From positions 186,001 through 250,000 of the forward strand of contig NZ_JAINVF010000006.1 of NCBI RefSeq assembly GCF_020400585.1: a DNA stretch of 64,000 nt, given 5' to 3'. The stretch is from Streptomyces sp. NK08204 (lineage in GTDB: Bacteria > Actinomycetota > Actinomycetes > Streptomycetales > Streptomycetaceae). A program made the position numbers and the translations under genes. The notes beneath the pieces were generated by a model that did no database searches, was not told where the DNA came from, and worked only from the letters and a program-made list of their open reading frames with translations. How positions within the stretch are numbered: the first letter of the stretch is position 1; every line of letters begins with the position of its first letter. Of the stretch, positions 25,102-33,945 are shown one piece after another.

Positions 25102-26960
25102 CACAGACGCACCTGGGCCCCGGCGCGGCGACCCGTCTGGCCCCGCCACCACAGGACTCCGACGAGGCGCTGCGCACCCACCTGCTGGTCCTGTCGTCGG
25201 GCAACGTCGTCGGCACCCCGCCGGACGGCCCGGTGTTCGGCCGTCCGCCCCGGTCCCTGCGGCCGGCGCCCGGGTCCTGGATCCCCCGGCTGCCGCGGGC
25301 GGACCGGTTGATGGTCGGGCTGCTCTCGCTGTGCTGGCTGGGCGCCCTCGGCTGGTTCTGGCAGTGGTGGGTGCGACCGGAACACCGGGCAGGCTGGGTC
25401 GGCTTCACGGTGAACAGCGCGCTGCTGCTCTACCTCTCCCTGCTCCCGATGTGCTTCATCGCGGTGGTGCTGCGGCTGCGCACCCTGCACCCCGCCGTCG
25501 AAGTGCCCCGGCTGCGCACCGCGTTCGTGGTGACCCGGGCGCCCTCCGAGCCCTGGACCGTCGCCCGCACCACTCTGAGCGCGATGCTGCGCCAGGACTT
25601 CCCCCACCCGTACGACGTGTGGCTGTGCGACGAGGACCCGGACCAGCAGATCCTCGACTGGTGTGCGGCGAGCGGCGTACGCGTGTCCTGCCGGCGCGGA
25701 GTCGCCGCCTACCACCGCGACTCCTGGCCCCGGCGCACCCGGTGCAAGGAGGGCAACCTCGCCCACTTCTACGACCACTGGGGCTACCAGGACTACGACG
25801 TGGTGGCCCAGCTCGACGTCGACCACGTACCGCATCCCGGCTATCTCAGGGAAACGGTCCGGCCGTTCGCCGATCCCGCCGTCGGCTACGTCGCCGCTCC
25901 CAGCGTGTGCGACGCCAACGCGGACGCCTCCTGGGCGGCCCGCGGACGGCTGCACCGCGAAGCCGCCTTCCACGGGCCGATGCAACTGGGCCACACCGAC
26001 GGCCTCGCACCGCTGTGCATCGGCTCCCACTACGCGGTGCGCACCGCGGCCCTGCGCGACATCGGCGGACTCGGACCCGAGCTGGCCGAGGACTTCTCGA
26101 CCACCTTCCTCCTGAACTCCGCAGGATGGCAGGGCGCCTTCGCCATCGACGCCGAGGCGCACGGCGACGGCCCCCTCACCTTCGCCGCGATGGTGACCCA
26201 GGAGTTCCAGTGGTCGCGGAGCCTGGTGGTGATGCTGCTCGGCATGCTTCCCCGGCATCTGGGGCGCATGCCCGGCCGGCTCAGGCTGCGGTTCGCCTTC
26301 GCCCTCTCGTACTACCCGCTGCTCGCCCTGACCACGACGTGCGGCCTGTTGCTGCCCCCCGTCGCCGCGGTCACCGGCATCCCGTGGATCAACGTCAACT
26401 ATGCCGCGTTCCTCGTGCACTTCTGGTCCATGTCGGCCTTCCTGGTCCTGCTCACCGTGCTGTTGCGCAGCCGTGGTCTGCTACGGCCCGCCGACGCGCC
26501 CCTGCTGAGCTGGGAGGGCTGGCTGTTCGGGCTCACCCGCTGGCCGTACGTGGCGTGGGGAGTGGTGGCGGCGGTGGTGCAGCGGCTGCGGCCGAAGAAA
26601 ATCGTCTTCAAGGTGACGCCCAAGATCCGGGACGGCATGGAACCGCTGCCGCTCAGGCTGATGCTGCCCTACCTCCTGATCACCGTCGTCCTGTCCACCG
26701 CGGCCGTCATCGGTGAGCTGACCGGGCCCGCGGTCGGCTACGTGTTCCTGTGCCTGCTGGGTTCCCTCTCCTACGGGATGGTGACGCTCGCGGTGAGCGC
26801 CCTGCATGCCCGGGAGACCGCCCGGTCCGCGGGCGTCCGCGTGTACCGGGCCCTGCGCACCGTCGCCCTGCCGCTGGCCGCGGGAGTCCTTGCTCTGTTC
26901 CCGCTGGCCTGGGCGCTGCTCCTCTTCCCCCTCTACCTGCGGGGGTTCATCGCGGGCTGA
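25098..26960 (+). CDS. Cellulose-synthase-like family 2 glycosyltransferase, membrane polymerase
   Basis: The 620-residue protein has two N-terminal helices, a cytosolic GT2 domain and about five C-terminal helices. Motifs follow CesA/BcsA order: VWLCDEDPDQQ, the DxD in QLDVDHVPHPGY, the catalytic AEDFSTTF, and a QEFQWSRS version of QxxRW. Such processive enzymes make and export a beta-linked polymer. No PilZ domain is seen, so c-di-GMP control is not evident. GTG at 25098 overlaps the upstream stop. The sugar is unknown; UDP-glucose, UDP-glucuronate, UDP-galactose and UDP-xylose would all be available. Confidence 0.9.
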   Translation: MTQTHLGPGAATRLAPPPQDSDEALRTHLLVLSSGNVVGTPPDGPVFGRPPRSLRPAPGSWIPRLPRADRLMVGLLSLCWLGALGWFWQWWVRPEHRAGWVGFTVNSALLLYLSLLPMCFIAVVLRLRTLHPAVEVPRLRTAFVVTRAPSEPWTVARTTLSAMLRQDFPHPYDVWLCDEDPDQQILDWCAASGVRVSCRRGVAAYHRDSWPRRTRCKEGNLAHFYDHWGYQDYDVVAQLDVDHVPHPGYLRETVRPFADPAVGYVAAPSVCDANADASWAARGRLHREAAFHGPMQLGHTDGLAPLCIGSHYAVRTAALRDIGGLGPELAEDFSTTFLLNSAGWQGAFAIDAEAHGDGPLTFAAMVTQEFQWSRSLVVMLLGMLPRHLGRMPGRLRLRFAFALSYYPLLALTTTCGLLLPPVAAVTGIPWINVNYAAFLVHFWSMSAFLVLLTVLLRSRGLLRPADAPLLSWEGWLFGLTRWPYVAWGVVAAVVQRLRPKKIVFKVTPKIRDGMEPLPLRLMLPYLLITVVLSTAAVIGELTGPAVGYVFLCLLGSLSYGMVTLAVSALHARETARSAGVRVYRALRTVALPLAAGVLALFPLAWALLLFPLYLRGFIAG

Positions 26961-27015
26961 CGCCGCCCGCCCGCCGCCCGGACGCCCACGCCCTTCGACG
27001 AAACGAGGTACCCCC

Positions 27016-28038
27016 ATGCCCGAGACGGTTCTGGTGACCGGCGGCGCGGGATTCATCGGCAGTCACACCTGCGTCGAACTGCTCGACCACGGCTACGAGG
27101 TCGTCGTCGTCGACAACCACGTCAACAGCTCTCCCGCCGCCCTGGACCGCATCGCGAAGACCGCGGGACGGCCGCTCGCCGCCGCTTACCAGGCCGACGT
27201 ACGCGACCGGCAGGCGCTCGGCGAGGTGTTCGCCGCTCACCACGTGGACGCGGTCATCCACTTCGCGGCCCACAAGGCGGTCGGGGAGTCGGTCGCCCTG
27301 CCGGTCGAGTACTACGACACGAACGTGGGCGGCACCTGCGCCCTGCTCTCGGTCATGCGCGAACACGCGGTCCACCGGCTGGTGTTCTCCTCGTCGTGCT
27401 CCGTCTACGGCGACGCGCGGACCGTGCCGCTGACCGAGCGGAGCCCGGTGGCCCCCACCAACCCCTACGCCCACACCAAGCTGCTGTGCGAGCAGATCCT
27501 CCAGGACGTGTGCGCCCACCTCACGGAGCTGAAGGTGCTCGCCCTGCGCTACTTCAACCCGGTCGGAGCCCACCCCGGCGGCCTGCTCGGCGAGGACCCG
27601 CGGGGCGTCCCCGGCAACCTCATGCCGTACGTCGCCCAGGTCGCCGTCGGCCGCCGGGACCGGCTGAGCGTCTTCGGCGACGACTACCCCACGCCTGACG
27701 GCACCGGAGTGCGTGACTACATCCACGTCATGGACGTCGCGGAAGGCCACCGCGTCGCCCTCGAACACCTCGACGACGACACCGGCATGCGGGTGTTCAA
27801 CCTCGGCACGGGCACCGGCACCTCTGTGCTCCAACTGGTGGCCGCCTTCCAGGAGGCGAGCGGCCGGTCCGTGCCCTACCAGGTGGTCGACCGCAGGCCG
27901 GGCGATGTCGCCGCGCTCGTCGCCGACGCGAGCGCGGTGGCCGCCGCCTGGGGCTGGACCACCACCCGTGACCTCACCGCCATGTGCCGCGACGCCTGGC
28001 GCTTCCAGGAACTCAACCCTCACGGCTACGCCCGCTGA
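27016..28038 (+). CDS. galE: UDP-glucose 4-epimerase
   Basis: The 340-residue protein matches GalE throughout: TGGAGFIGSHT near the N-terminus, HFAAHKAVGESV, SSSCSVYGD and the catalytic NPYAHTK, with the GalE-specific RYFNPVGAHPGG. It interconverts UDP-glucose and UDP-galactose using tightly bound NAD. GAGGTA precedes the ATG. The gene lies between the glycosyltransferase and ugd on the same strand. A second, Leloir-pathway galE probably exists elsewhere in the genome. Confidence 0.93.
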   Translation: MPETVLVTGGAGFIGSHTCVELLDHGYEVVVVDNHVNSSPAALDRIAKTAGRPLAAAYQADVRDRQALGEVFAAHHVDAVIHFAAHKAVGESVALPVEYYDTNVGGTCALLSVMREHAVHRLVFSSSCSVYGDARTVPLTERSPVAPTNPYAHTKLLCEQILQDVCAHLTELKVLALRYFNPVGAHPGGLLGEDPRGVPGNLMPYVAQVAVGRRDRLSVFGDDYPTPDGTGVRDYIHVMDVAEGHRVALEHLDDDTGMRVFNLGTGTGTSVLQLVAAFQEASGRSVPYQVVDRRPGDVAALVADASAVAAAWGWTTTRDLTAMCRDAWRFQELNPHGYAR

Positions 28039-28077
28039 CCCGCCCCGCCTCGGCGGCTCCAAGACAGGAGAATGTGC

Positions 28078-29505
28078 ATGCGGTTGACTGTCATCGGTAC
28101 GGGATACCTCGGAGCCGTGCACGCCGCGTGCATGGCGGAGATCGGACACGAGGTCCTCGGCGTCGACACCGACGCCCGCAAGATCGAGGCTCTCGCGGCC
28201 GGACGGGCGCCGTTCTTCGAACCCGGCCTGCCGGAGATCCTCGTCCGGAACATCCGGTCCGGGCGGCTGCGTTTCACCATGTCCCTGCAGGAGGCGGCGG
28301 ACTTCGCCGACCTGCACTTCGTGTGCGTCGGCACACCGCAGCGACCCGGATCGCTCTCCGCCGACCTCAGCCATGTCGAGGCGGTCGTGGACGGGCTGGC
28401 GCCGCTGCTCACCCGCGACTCCCTGATCGTCGGCAAGTCCACCGTGCCGGTGGGCACCACCCGGTCGCTCAGCCGCAGGCTGGCGGCGGCGGTCCGGCCC
28501 GGCGTCGAGGTCCAGGTCGTCTGGAACCCGGAGTTCCTGCGCGAGGGGTTCGCCGTCCGGGACACCCTGCACCCCGACCGGCTGGTGGTCGGGGCCACCA
28601 CACCCGACGGCGACCGGCTGCTGCGCGAGGTGTACGCGCCGATGCTGCAGGCCGGTGTCGCCTACGTCAGTACCGATCCGGCCACCGCGGAACTGGTGAA
28701 GGTCGCCGCGAACTCCTTCCTGGCGACGAAGATCTCCTTCATCAACGCCATGGCGGAGGTCTGCGACGCCTCGGGCGCCGACGTGGTGACGCTCGCCGAC
28801 GCCCTCGGCCACGACGAGCGCATCGGGCGCCGGTTCCTCTCCGCCGGACTCGGGTTCGGCGGTGGCTGCCTGCCCAAGGACATCCGCGCCTTCCTCGCCC
28901 GTGCCGAGGAACTGCAGGTGTCGGAGGCGGTGTCGTTCCTGCGCCAGGTCGACCGGATCAACGAGCGGCAGCGCCGCCGCACCGTCGACCTCGCCCGTCA
29001 CCTGCTGGGCGGCTCGTTCGCCGGGCGGCGCGTCGCGGTGCTGGGCGCCACCTTCAAACCGGACAGCGACGACGTGCGCGACTCGCCGGCCCTGGCCGTC
29101 ACCGCGGAGATCACCGCGCAGGGCGCCGACGTCCGTGTGCACGACCCGGAGGGCATCGACAACGCGCGAGCCGCCCTGCCCGGCCCGGAGTACCACAGGG
29201 ACGTCGTGGAGGCGTGCCGGGACGCGGACGCCGTACTGCACCTCACCGAGTGGCGCCAGTACCGCGAACTCGATCCGGCGCAGCTGGCCCAGGTGGTCCG
29301 GGCACCGCGGATGCTGGACGCGCGCAATGCCCTGGACCAGGCGGCCTGGCACGAGGCCGGCTGGCACGTCCGCGCCCTGGGACGTCCGGTGCACGTACCG
29401 CAGCCGGGTCAGGGCGAGGCCCTCCGGGTGACGATCCCTCATGCCTTGGGGGCGGGCTGCACGGCCCCGATGGCCGGCGAGCCGGTCAGCGGCGTGCCGA
29501 AGTAG
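28078..29505 (+). CDS. ugd: UDP-glucose 6-dehydrogenase
   Basis: The 475-residue protein has the Ugd domain order: N-terminal GTGYLGAVHA, STVPVGTT, NPEFLREG, catalytic Cys264 in GGGCLPKD, and the C-terminal UDP-binding GATFKPDSDDVRDSP. It oxidises UDP-glucose twice to UDP-glucuronate. An AGGAGA site stands six bases before the ATG at 28078; the ATG at 28072 touches it and is rejected. The 3' end overlaps the convergent beta-helix gene by 67 bases. Confidence 0.94.
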   Translation: MRLTVIGTGYLGAVHAACMAEIGHEVLGVDTDARKIEALAAGRAPFFEPGLPEILVRNIRSGRLRFTMSLQEAADFADLHFVCVGTPQRPGSLSADLSHVEAVVDGLAPLLTRDSLIVGKSTVPVGTTRSLSRRLAAAVRPGVEVQVVWNPEFLREGFAVRDTLHPDRLVVGATTPDGDRLLREVYAPMLQAGVAYVSTDPATAELVKVAANSFLATKISFINAMAEVCDASGADVVTLADALGHDERIGRRFLSAGLGFGGGCLPKDIRAFLARAEELQVSEAVSFLRQVDRINERQRRRTVDLARHLLGGSFAGRRVAVLGATFKPDSDDVRDSPALAVTAEITAQGADVRVHDPEGIDNARAALPGPEYHRDVVEACRDADAVLHLTEWRQYRELDPAQLAQVVRAPRMLDARNALDQAAWHEAGWHVRALGRPVHVPQPGQGEALRVTIPHALGAGCTAPMAGEPVSGVPK

Positions 29506-31118
29506 TCCACCGGGCCGGGGTCGACGCCCACCGTGCTCAGCTGCACGGCGGCACCCGCCAGCGCCTGGGCGCACCGTGTCACCAGCGCGCCCCGCCTCGT
29601 GCCGGTTCGGCCCACGCCGGGACCGTTCGTGGACACCGGGACCTCGGTCAGGCACGGGTCGGCGCTGGTCCCGGTGGCCCTCGGGCCCTGCAGCTCCTGG
29701 CCCGACGCCTGCCGCCAGGCGGCCAGGTCGGTGTACCGGCCGTCGCCCCACTCCAGGTTCCAGCCCTTGGGAGCGTGGTAGTCGTTGCCCTGCATCGCCA
29801 CCTCCGACGTGTCGAAGTGGCCCCCCGCCGCCACCAGCGGGGGCCCGTCGGTGGCGAACACGTTGTTGCGCACGGAGACGGCGTCGAGGTTGGGCTGGAG
29901 CCGCAGCGCGGGTGCCCGTACGGAACCGTGTGCCGTGGCCAGCACCGTGTTCTGGTAGATCGCGAGGTTCGACACCCACGACCCGAGCGCCACGATGCCG
30001 CCGTAGTCCTCGAGCTTGCGGGCGTTGTCCCGGCTGATGTTGTAACGGATCGTGTTGCCCGTGTGGGCGTGGTTCGGGACGGCGGAGTAGGCCAGGAAGC
30101 CCGCGCCGTCGTTGTCGTAGGACAGGTTGTACTGCACCAGCGAGTGCGACACGTTGTTGTCCAGCCCGAACCCGCCGCCGTCCACCCGGGAGCCGGTGCG
30201 GTTGGCATAGGCGACGTTGCGCTGCAGCACCATCCGCGTCGAGTCGTACGTCCAGATGCCCTCCGGGCCCTCCGCGGCCTGCGCCGAGGAGGACTTCCCG
30301 TTGGCGTGGGCGTCCGAGTCCTCCACCACACCGTGGCGTACGCTGCCGAGGACGATGCCGCTGCCGGTGTTGCGGTCGGCCGCCCGCGGATCGCCGTCGT
30401 TGCGGAATGCCGTCACCTTCGAGACCGTGATGTCCTCGTGGGCGTAGACGGGCGCGGTGGCGTCGAAGGCAGGACCGTCCGACACGACACCCGCCTCCTG
30501 GTTGTTGTGCACCGTGCAGTCGCGGAGCACCACGTCCCGGAAGCCGGATCCCCCAGGGCCTCCGTGCATCCGGATGCCGTTGCGGAAGCCGGACACGTCG
30601 ACGCCCGTGACGCGGACGTACGGCAGTTTCCGCCGGCCGGGCAGGTCGCTGACGAGGGAGATGCCGTCCTGCTTGCGGAAGGCCTTGACGTTACCGGTGA
30701 GGACCAGGTTGCGGATGACGATCCCGCTCGTGTTGTGCACCTCGATGCCGTGGCTGCCGACGGCCGCGATCGCCGCGCGGCCGGTGCCGTAGGACTCGAT
30801 CACCACGGGCTTGCGGGCGTTGCCCGCGTCCCCCTGACCGATGCTCAGAGTACCCGGGAACCGTGCGCCGCCCCTGAGCAGCACACGGTCGCCCGGCTTC
30901 AGCCGCACGGCGTCGACACGTCGCAGCGTCTGCCAGGCGGTCTGCAGAGTCCGGCCGTCGGCTTCGTCGTCGCCGTCCGGACTGAGATAGAACGTACGAC
31001 CTCCCCGCGGGTTCTCCAGCACGGGAACGTAGGGCGCGGGCATGCTGCACCCCGCCAGCAGCGACGCCGCCCCGCACAGGCCGAGCACAGCGCCCCTGTA
31101 AACGTTTCGCCGGCGCAA
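29439..31118 (-). CDS. Right-handed parallel beta-helix lipoprotein
   Basis: The 559-residue protein starts at a TTG (31118) with AGGAG five bases upstream. A lipoprotein signal (GAASLLAGCS, lipobox LAGC) leads into RTFYLSPDGDDEADG and QTLRR-like text, the entry segment of pectate-lyase/DUF1565 beta helices. Then come many short parallel beta-helix turns rich in Asn and Gly (VLRDCTVHNNQEAGVV, YNLSYDNDGAGF). Such proteins are lyases, epimerases such as AlgG, or polymer-binding proteins. Convergent with ugd at the edge of the polysaccharide locus, it probably acts outside the cell on the polymer. Catalytic residues could not be assigned. Confidence 0.85.
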   Translation of the reverse strand: MRRRNVYRGAVLGLCGAASLLAGCSMPAPYVPVLENPRGGRTFYLSPDGDDEADGRTLQTAWQTLRRVDAVRLKPGDRVLLRGGARFPGTLSIGQGDAGNARKPVVIESYGTGRAAIAAVGSHGIEVHNTSGIVIRNLVLTGNVKAFRKQDGISLVSDLPGRRKLPYVRVTGVDVSGFRNGIRMHGGPGGSGFRDVVLRDCTVHNNQEAGVVSDGPAFDATAPVYAHEDITVSKVTAFRNDGDPRAADRNTGSGIVLGSVRHGVVEDSDAHANGKSSSAQAAEGPEGIWTYDSTRMVLQRNVAYANRTGSRVDGGGFGLDNNVSHSLVQYNLSYDNDGAGFLAYSAVPNHAHTGNTIRYNISRDNARKLEDYGGIVALGSWVSNLAIYQNTVLATAHGSVRAPALRLQPNLDAVSVRNNVFATDGPPLVAAGGHFDTSEVAMQGNDYHAPKGWNLEWGDGRYTDLAAWRQASGQELQGPRATGTSADPCLTEVPVSTNGPGVGRTGTRRGALVTRCAQALAGAAVQLSTVGVDPGPVDYFGTPLTGSPAIGAVQPAPKA

Positions 31119-31337
31119 GACCGCTCCTGTCTCTCGATGATCGGACGAACTGATCGCACGGACCCCGATCCGCGGCGATCGCGGACTCACCCTGACGCGC
31201 GGACCCCCGATCGCCGGGCCAGCACGCGCAGTCCGCGCCAAGACATGCCTGATTGGCCTCCTCCCACTGCCGCGAACGGAGCCGCACGACGTCCCGCGGG
31301 GGCGCTCCCCGGTCAGAAGTGCGGCATCATGACGATC

Positions 31338-32255
31338 ATGTCCGCGCAGTTCCAACCGTTTCTTGATCGCATCGTGGCCGATATCGAGCGCACTCCGGGC
31401 CGAGGCCGCTCCGCCGACTACATCCCCGCTCTCGCGGCCCGTGATCCCCGCCGCTTCGGCATGGCCGTCGCCGAGCTGGACGGCACGGTGTACGGGGTGG
31501 GGGAGTGGCGGGAGCCGTTCTCGACCCAGTCGATCACCAAGGTCTTCACACTCGCCCTGGACCTGGCCCGTGAGGGCGACGAACTCTGGGAGCACGTCGG
31601 CCGCGAACCCTCCGGCAACCCGTTCAACTCCCTGGTCCAGCTGGAGTACGAGAACGGCATCCCGCGCAACCCCTTCATCAACGCGGGCGCGCTCGTCGTC
31701 ACCGACCGCCTGCAGACCCGTACCGGAGACGCGGCCGGGGAACTGCTCGCCTTCCTGCGCGCCGAGAGCGGCAACCCCGCCCTCGACTTCGACGAGGAGG
31801 TCGCCGCCTCCGAGACCGCGCACGGAGACCGCAACGCCGCCCTCGCCCATTTCATGGCGTCCTACGGCAACATCGACAACGACGTGCCGGTCCTGCTCGG
31901 CCAGTACTTCCGGCAGTGCTCCGTCACCGCCTCCTGCGCCGACCTCGCCCTCGCCGCCGGTTTCCTGGCCCGGCACGGTATCCGCGCCGACGGCTCCCGG
32001 CTGCTCACCCGCAGCCAGGCCAAGCAGGTCAACGCGGTCATGCTGACCTGCGGGACGTACGACGCGGCCGGTGACTTCGCCTACCGGGTGGGTCTGCCCG
32101 GCAAGAGCGGTGTCGGCGGCGGGATCATCGCGGTCGTACCCGGCCGGTGCACGCTGTGCGTGTGGAGCCCGGGCCTTGACGAACACGGGAACTCGGTGGC
32201 CGGGGTGGCGGCCCTGGACCGGTTCACGACCCTCACCGGGCTGTCCGTGTTCTGA
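31338..32255 (+). CDS. glsA: Glutaminase A
   Basis: The 305-residue protein is a serine-dependent glutaminase: FSTQSITKVFTL with Ser65 and Lys68, NPFINAGALV, and GKSGVGGGIIAVVPGR near the C-terminus. It hydrolyses glutamine to glutamate and ammonia. No STAS or cNMP extension is present. Two ATGs (31329, 31338) are in frame and neither has a strong ribosome site; I chose the second by family alignment. With the asparagine operon, it adds to a deamidase theme. A GC-rich hairpin follows the stop. Confidence 0.93.
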   Translation: MSAQFQPFLDRIVADIERTPGRGRSADYIPALAARDPRRFGMAVAELDGTVYGVGEWREPFSTQSITKVFTLALDLAREGDELWEHVGREPSGNPFNSLVQLEYENGIPRNPFINAGALVVTDRLQTRTGDAAGELLAFLRAESGNPALDFDEEVAASETAHGDRNAALAHFMASYGNIDNDVPVLLGQYFRQCSVTASCADLALAAGFLARHGIRADGSRLLTRSQAKQVNAVMLTCGTYDAAGDFAYRVGLPGKSGVGGGIIAVVPGRCTLCVWSPGLDEHGNSVAGVAALDRFTTLTGLSVF

Positions 32256-32541
32256 CCGGCCGGCCGGGCCGGCCGGAAACGGTCCGGACGGTGCCGCCGA
32301 TGCTCGTGCCCCCGTTGTTCAGCCGGGAGGGACGTCCACGGCCACCGCTGATCCCGGTGGAGACGTCGTCGGCGTGGAAGCCGTCGATGCCGGGGACGTC
32401 CTCCGGCCACGGCGCCGCCATGAGGCCCACGCCGAGCATGTCGGGGGCGTGGGCGCAAGACGTCCGTGTGGGCGCAGACCCGTGGCGCCCTGCGCCGGCC
32501 TGCTGCCGGGTCCGCCGACGGGGCCGGCGACGGTCAGCCAC
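32233..32541 (-). pseudogene. Possible 3' gene remnant, unidentified
   Basis: Below an ATG at 32541 on the minus strand, the frame from about 32445 to 32290 has very high G/C at third positions and protein-like text (PDMLGVGLMAAPWPEDVPGI, then NNGGTSIGG). This is a marked contrast to shadow frames, and suggests decayed or truncated coding sequence. It overlaps the end of glsA. I do not recognise the family. It may also be a short real gene of up to 102 residues. Confidence 0.3.
32256..32276 (+). terminator. Palindromic hairpin after glsA
   Basis: CCGGCCGGCC and GGCCGGCCGG are mirror arms around one G immediately after the glutaminase stop. It can fold as an eight-base stem with a five-base loop. 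Confidence 0.45.
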
Positions 32542-33694
32542 GCGCGCCGCGGCCGTACTTGAGCCGCAGTACGAGCGTCACGGTCCCGGCGCCGAGCCCG
32601 GCGAGACCGGCCATCACGGCGGCGTCCGGCCAGCCCGAGTCGTGGCCCGGCGCCGTGGCCGCCGCCACCGGTGCGGCGGAGGGGTGCCGGGGCCTGGGAC
32701 GCAGCCCGTCCAGCGAGCCGACCGGATCCACCCGCCCGGCCGCGGCAAAGCCCCAGTCGAGCAGCGCACGGGCCTCCTCGTAGACCGTGAGTCCGCCGCC
32801 CGCCTGGGGGTTCAGCACCGTCACCACGAGCGTGCGCCCGCCCTGGTGGGCGGCGGCGACCAGGGTGTTGCCCGCGTTGCTGGTATAGCCGTTCTTGACC
32901 CCGATGATCCCCGGGTACCGCGCCACGCCGTCCTCGCCGGTCAGCAGGCGGTTGGTGTTCTCGATGGCGTACGACGCACCGTCGCCGGGGAAGGACGCCT
33001 CGGCGGTGGAGCAGTACCGGGCGAAGTCGGGGTCGCGCAGCCCGGCCCGGCCGAAGACCGCCAGGTCGTAGGCGGAGGACACCTGGCCGGGTGTGTCGTA
33101 GCCGTCGGGGGAGACGACATGGGTGTCCAGGGCGCCCAGCGAGCGGGCCTTGGCCTGCATGCGCGCCGCCGTGGCCTCCCAGCCGCCGCCCAGGGAGGCC
33201 AGTACGTGCACGGCGTCGTTGCCGGAGCTGAGGAACACCCCGCGCCACAGATCGGCCACGCTGTAGGTGTGCCCCTCCTTGACACCGACCAGGCTGCTGC
33301 CCTCGCCGATGTCCTCCAGTTCCTCGTTGCGGACCCGGTGCTGCAGACCGGCGGGCAGGGCCGGCACCAGGGTGAGCGCGAACAGGGTCTTCAGGGTGCT
33401 CGCCGGCGGCAGTCTGCGGTGGGCCGCGCTCGCGGCCAGCACCTCGCCGCTGTCGGCGTCGGCGACCAGCCAGGACAGCGCGGAGACGTCCGGCAGCCCG
33501 GGGGCGCCGGGGCGCGGCCTGACCTGGGTGCCGGAGTCGTAGAGCAGGGACGGCGGCGGCACCGCCGCCCGTGGCCCGGGCGGCGCGGGAACCGCGGGAC
33601 GCTGTCCGGCGGCGGCCGGCGTGAGAGCCAGCACGCTCATCACACACACCGCACAGGCCGACACGGTCGCCCGACAAGAAAATCCGTTGATCAT
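32534..33694 (-). CDS. D-alanyl-D-alanine carboxypeptidase (DacC/PBP5 type)
   Basis: The 386-residue protein has a signal peptide (cleavage near residue 29), a proline-rich linker, and the S11 peptidase motifs: Ser99-x-x-Lys102 in PASTLKT, SGN (157-159), and KNG in GVKNGYTSNAGN, a variant of KTG. It trims the terminal D-Ala of peptidoglycan stem peptides outside the membrane. The end has a hydrophobic segment followed by RLKYGRGARG, so it is a C-terminally anchored enzyme rather than amphipathic-helix bound. No neighbour links it to a pathway. Confidence 0.92.
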   Translation of the reverse strand: MINGFSCRATVSACAVCVMSVLALTPAAAGQRPAVPAPPGPRAAVPPPSLLYDSGTQVRPRPGAPGLPDVSALSWLVADADSGEVLAASAAHRRLPPASTLKTLFALTLVPALPAGLQHRVRNEELEDIGEGSSLVGVKEGHTYSVADLWRGVFLSSGNDAVHVLASLGGGWEATAARMQAKARSLGALDTHVVSPDGYDTPGQVSSAYDLAVFGRAGLRDPDFARYCSTAEASFPGDGASYAIENTNRLLTGEDGVARYPGIIGVKNGYTSNAGNTLVAAAHQGGRTLVVTVLNPQAGGGLTVYEEARALLDWGFAAAGRVDPVGSLDGLRPRPRHPSAAPVAAATAPGHDSGWPDAAVMAGLAGLGAGTVTLVLRLKYGRGARG

Positions 33695-33945
33695 ATGAGC
33701 AACGTACGAAGGGGTGTGCCGCGCACCGTGCTGCCCGGGCCGGACGTCCCGAGGAGCAACCCGGATGCCGCACGGCCGGCGGGACGGCAGGGGCGGGCCC
33801 AGGCCGGCGGGACGCCGGTCGGACGGGGCCCGGGTCGCAGGGGCGGCCCCGCGGGCGGGACGGCGGGACGGCAGGGGCAGCCCCGGGCGGGACGGCGGGA
33901 CGGCAGGGGCAGCCCGGTGAGCCGGACGGCACCCGGCGGCCCGGG
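33695..33945. other. GC-rich intergenic region with direct repeats
   Basis: The gap between the carboxypeptidase and rho (both on the minus strand) is made of G/C-rich quasi-repeats around GGGACGGCAGGGGC. The clearest part is a 31-base direct repeat (33853-33883 and 33885-33915). No gene is seen. Confidence 0.5.
33853..33915. repeat. 31-base direct repeat, two copies
   Basis: Two identical copies (33853-33883 and 33885-33915), starting GGGCGGGACGGCGGGACGGC, are separated by one base. They lie just downstream of the rho stop in the direction of rho transcription. Confidence 0.8.

Noticed and set aside
26947..29979. A 1010-codon minus-strand open frame opposite galE and ugd
   Set aside because: It is antisense to genes with complete family motifs and has repetitive His/Arg/Val text typical of shadow frames in GC-rich DNA.
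27984..31330. A long plus-strand frame leading into glsA
   Set aside because: Only the last 305 codons match glutaminase. The upstream part is a shadow of ugd and of the beta-helix gene.
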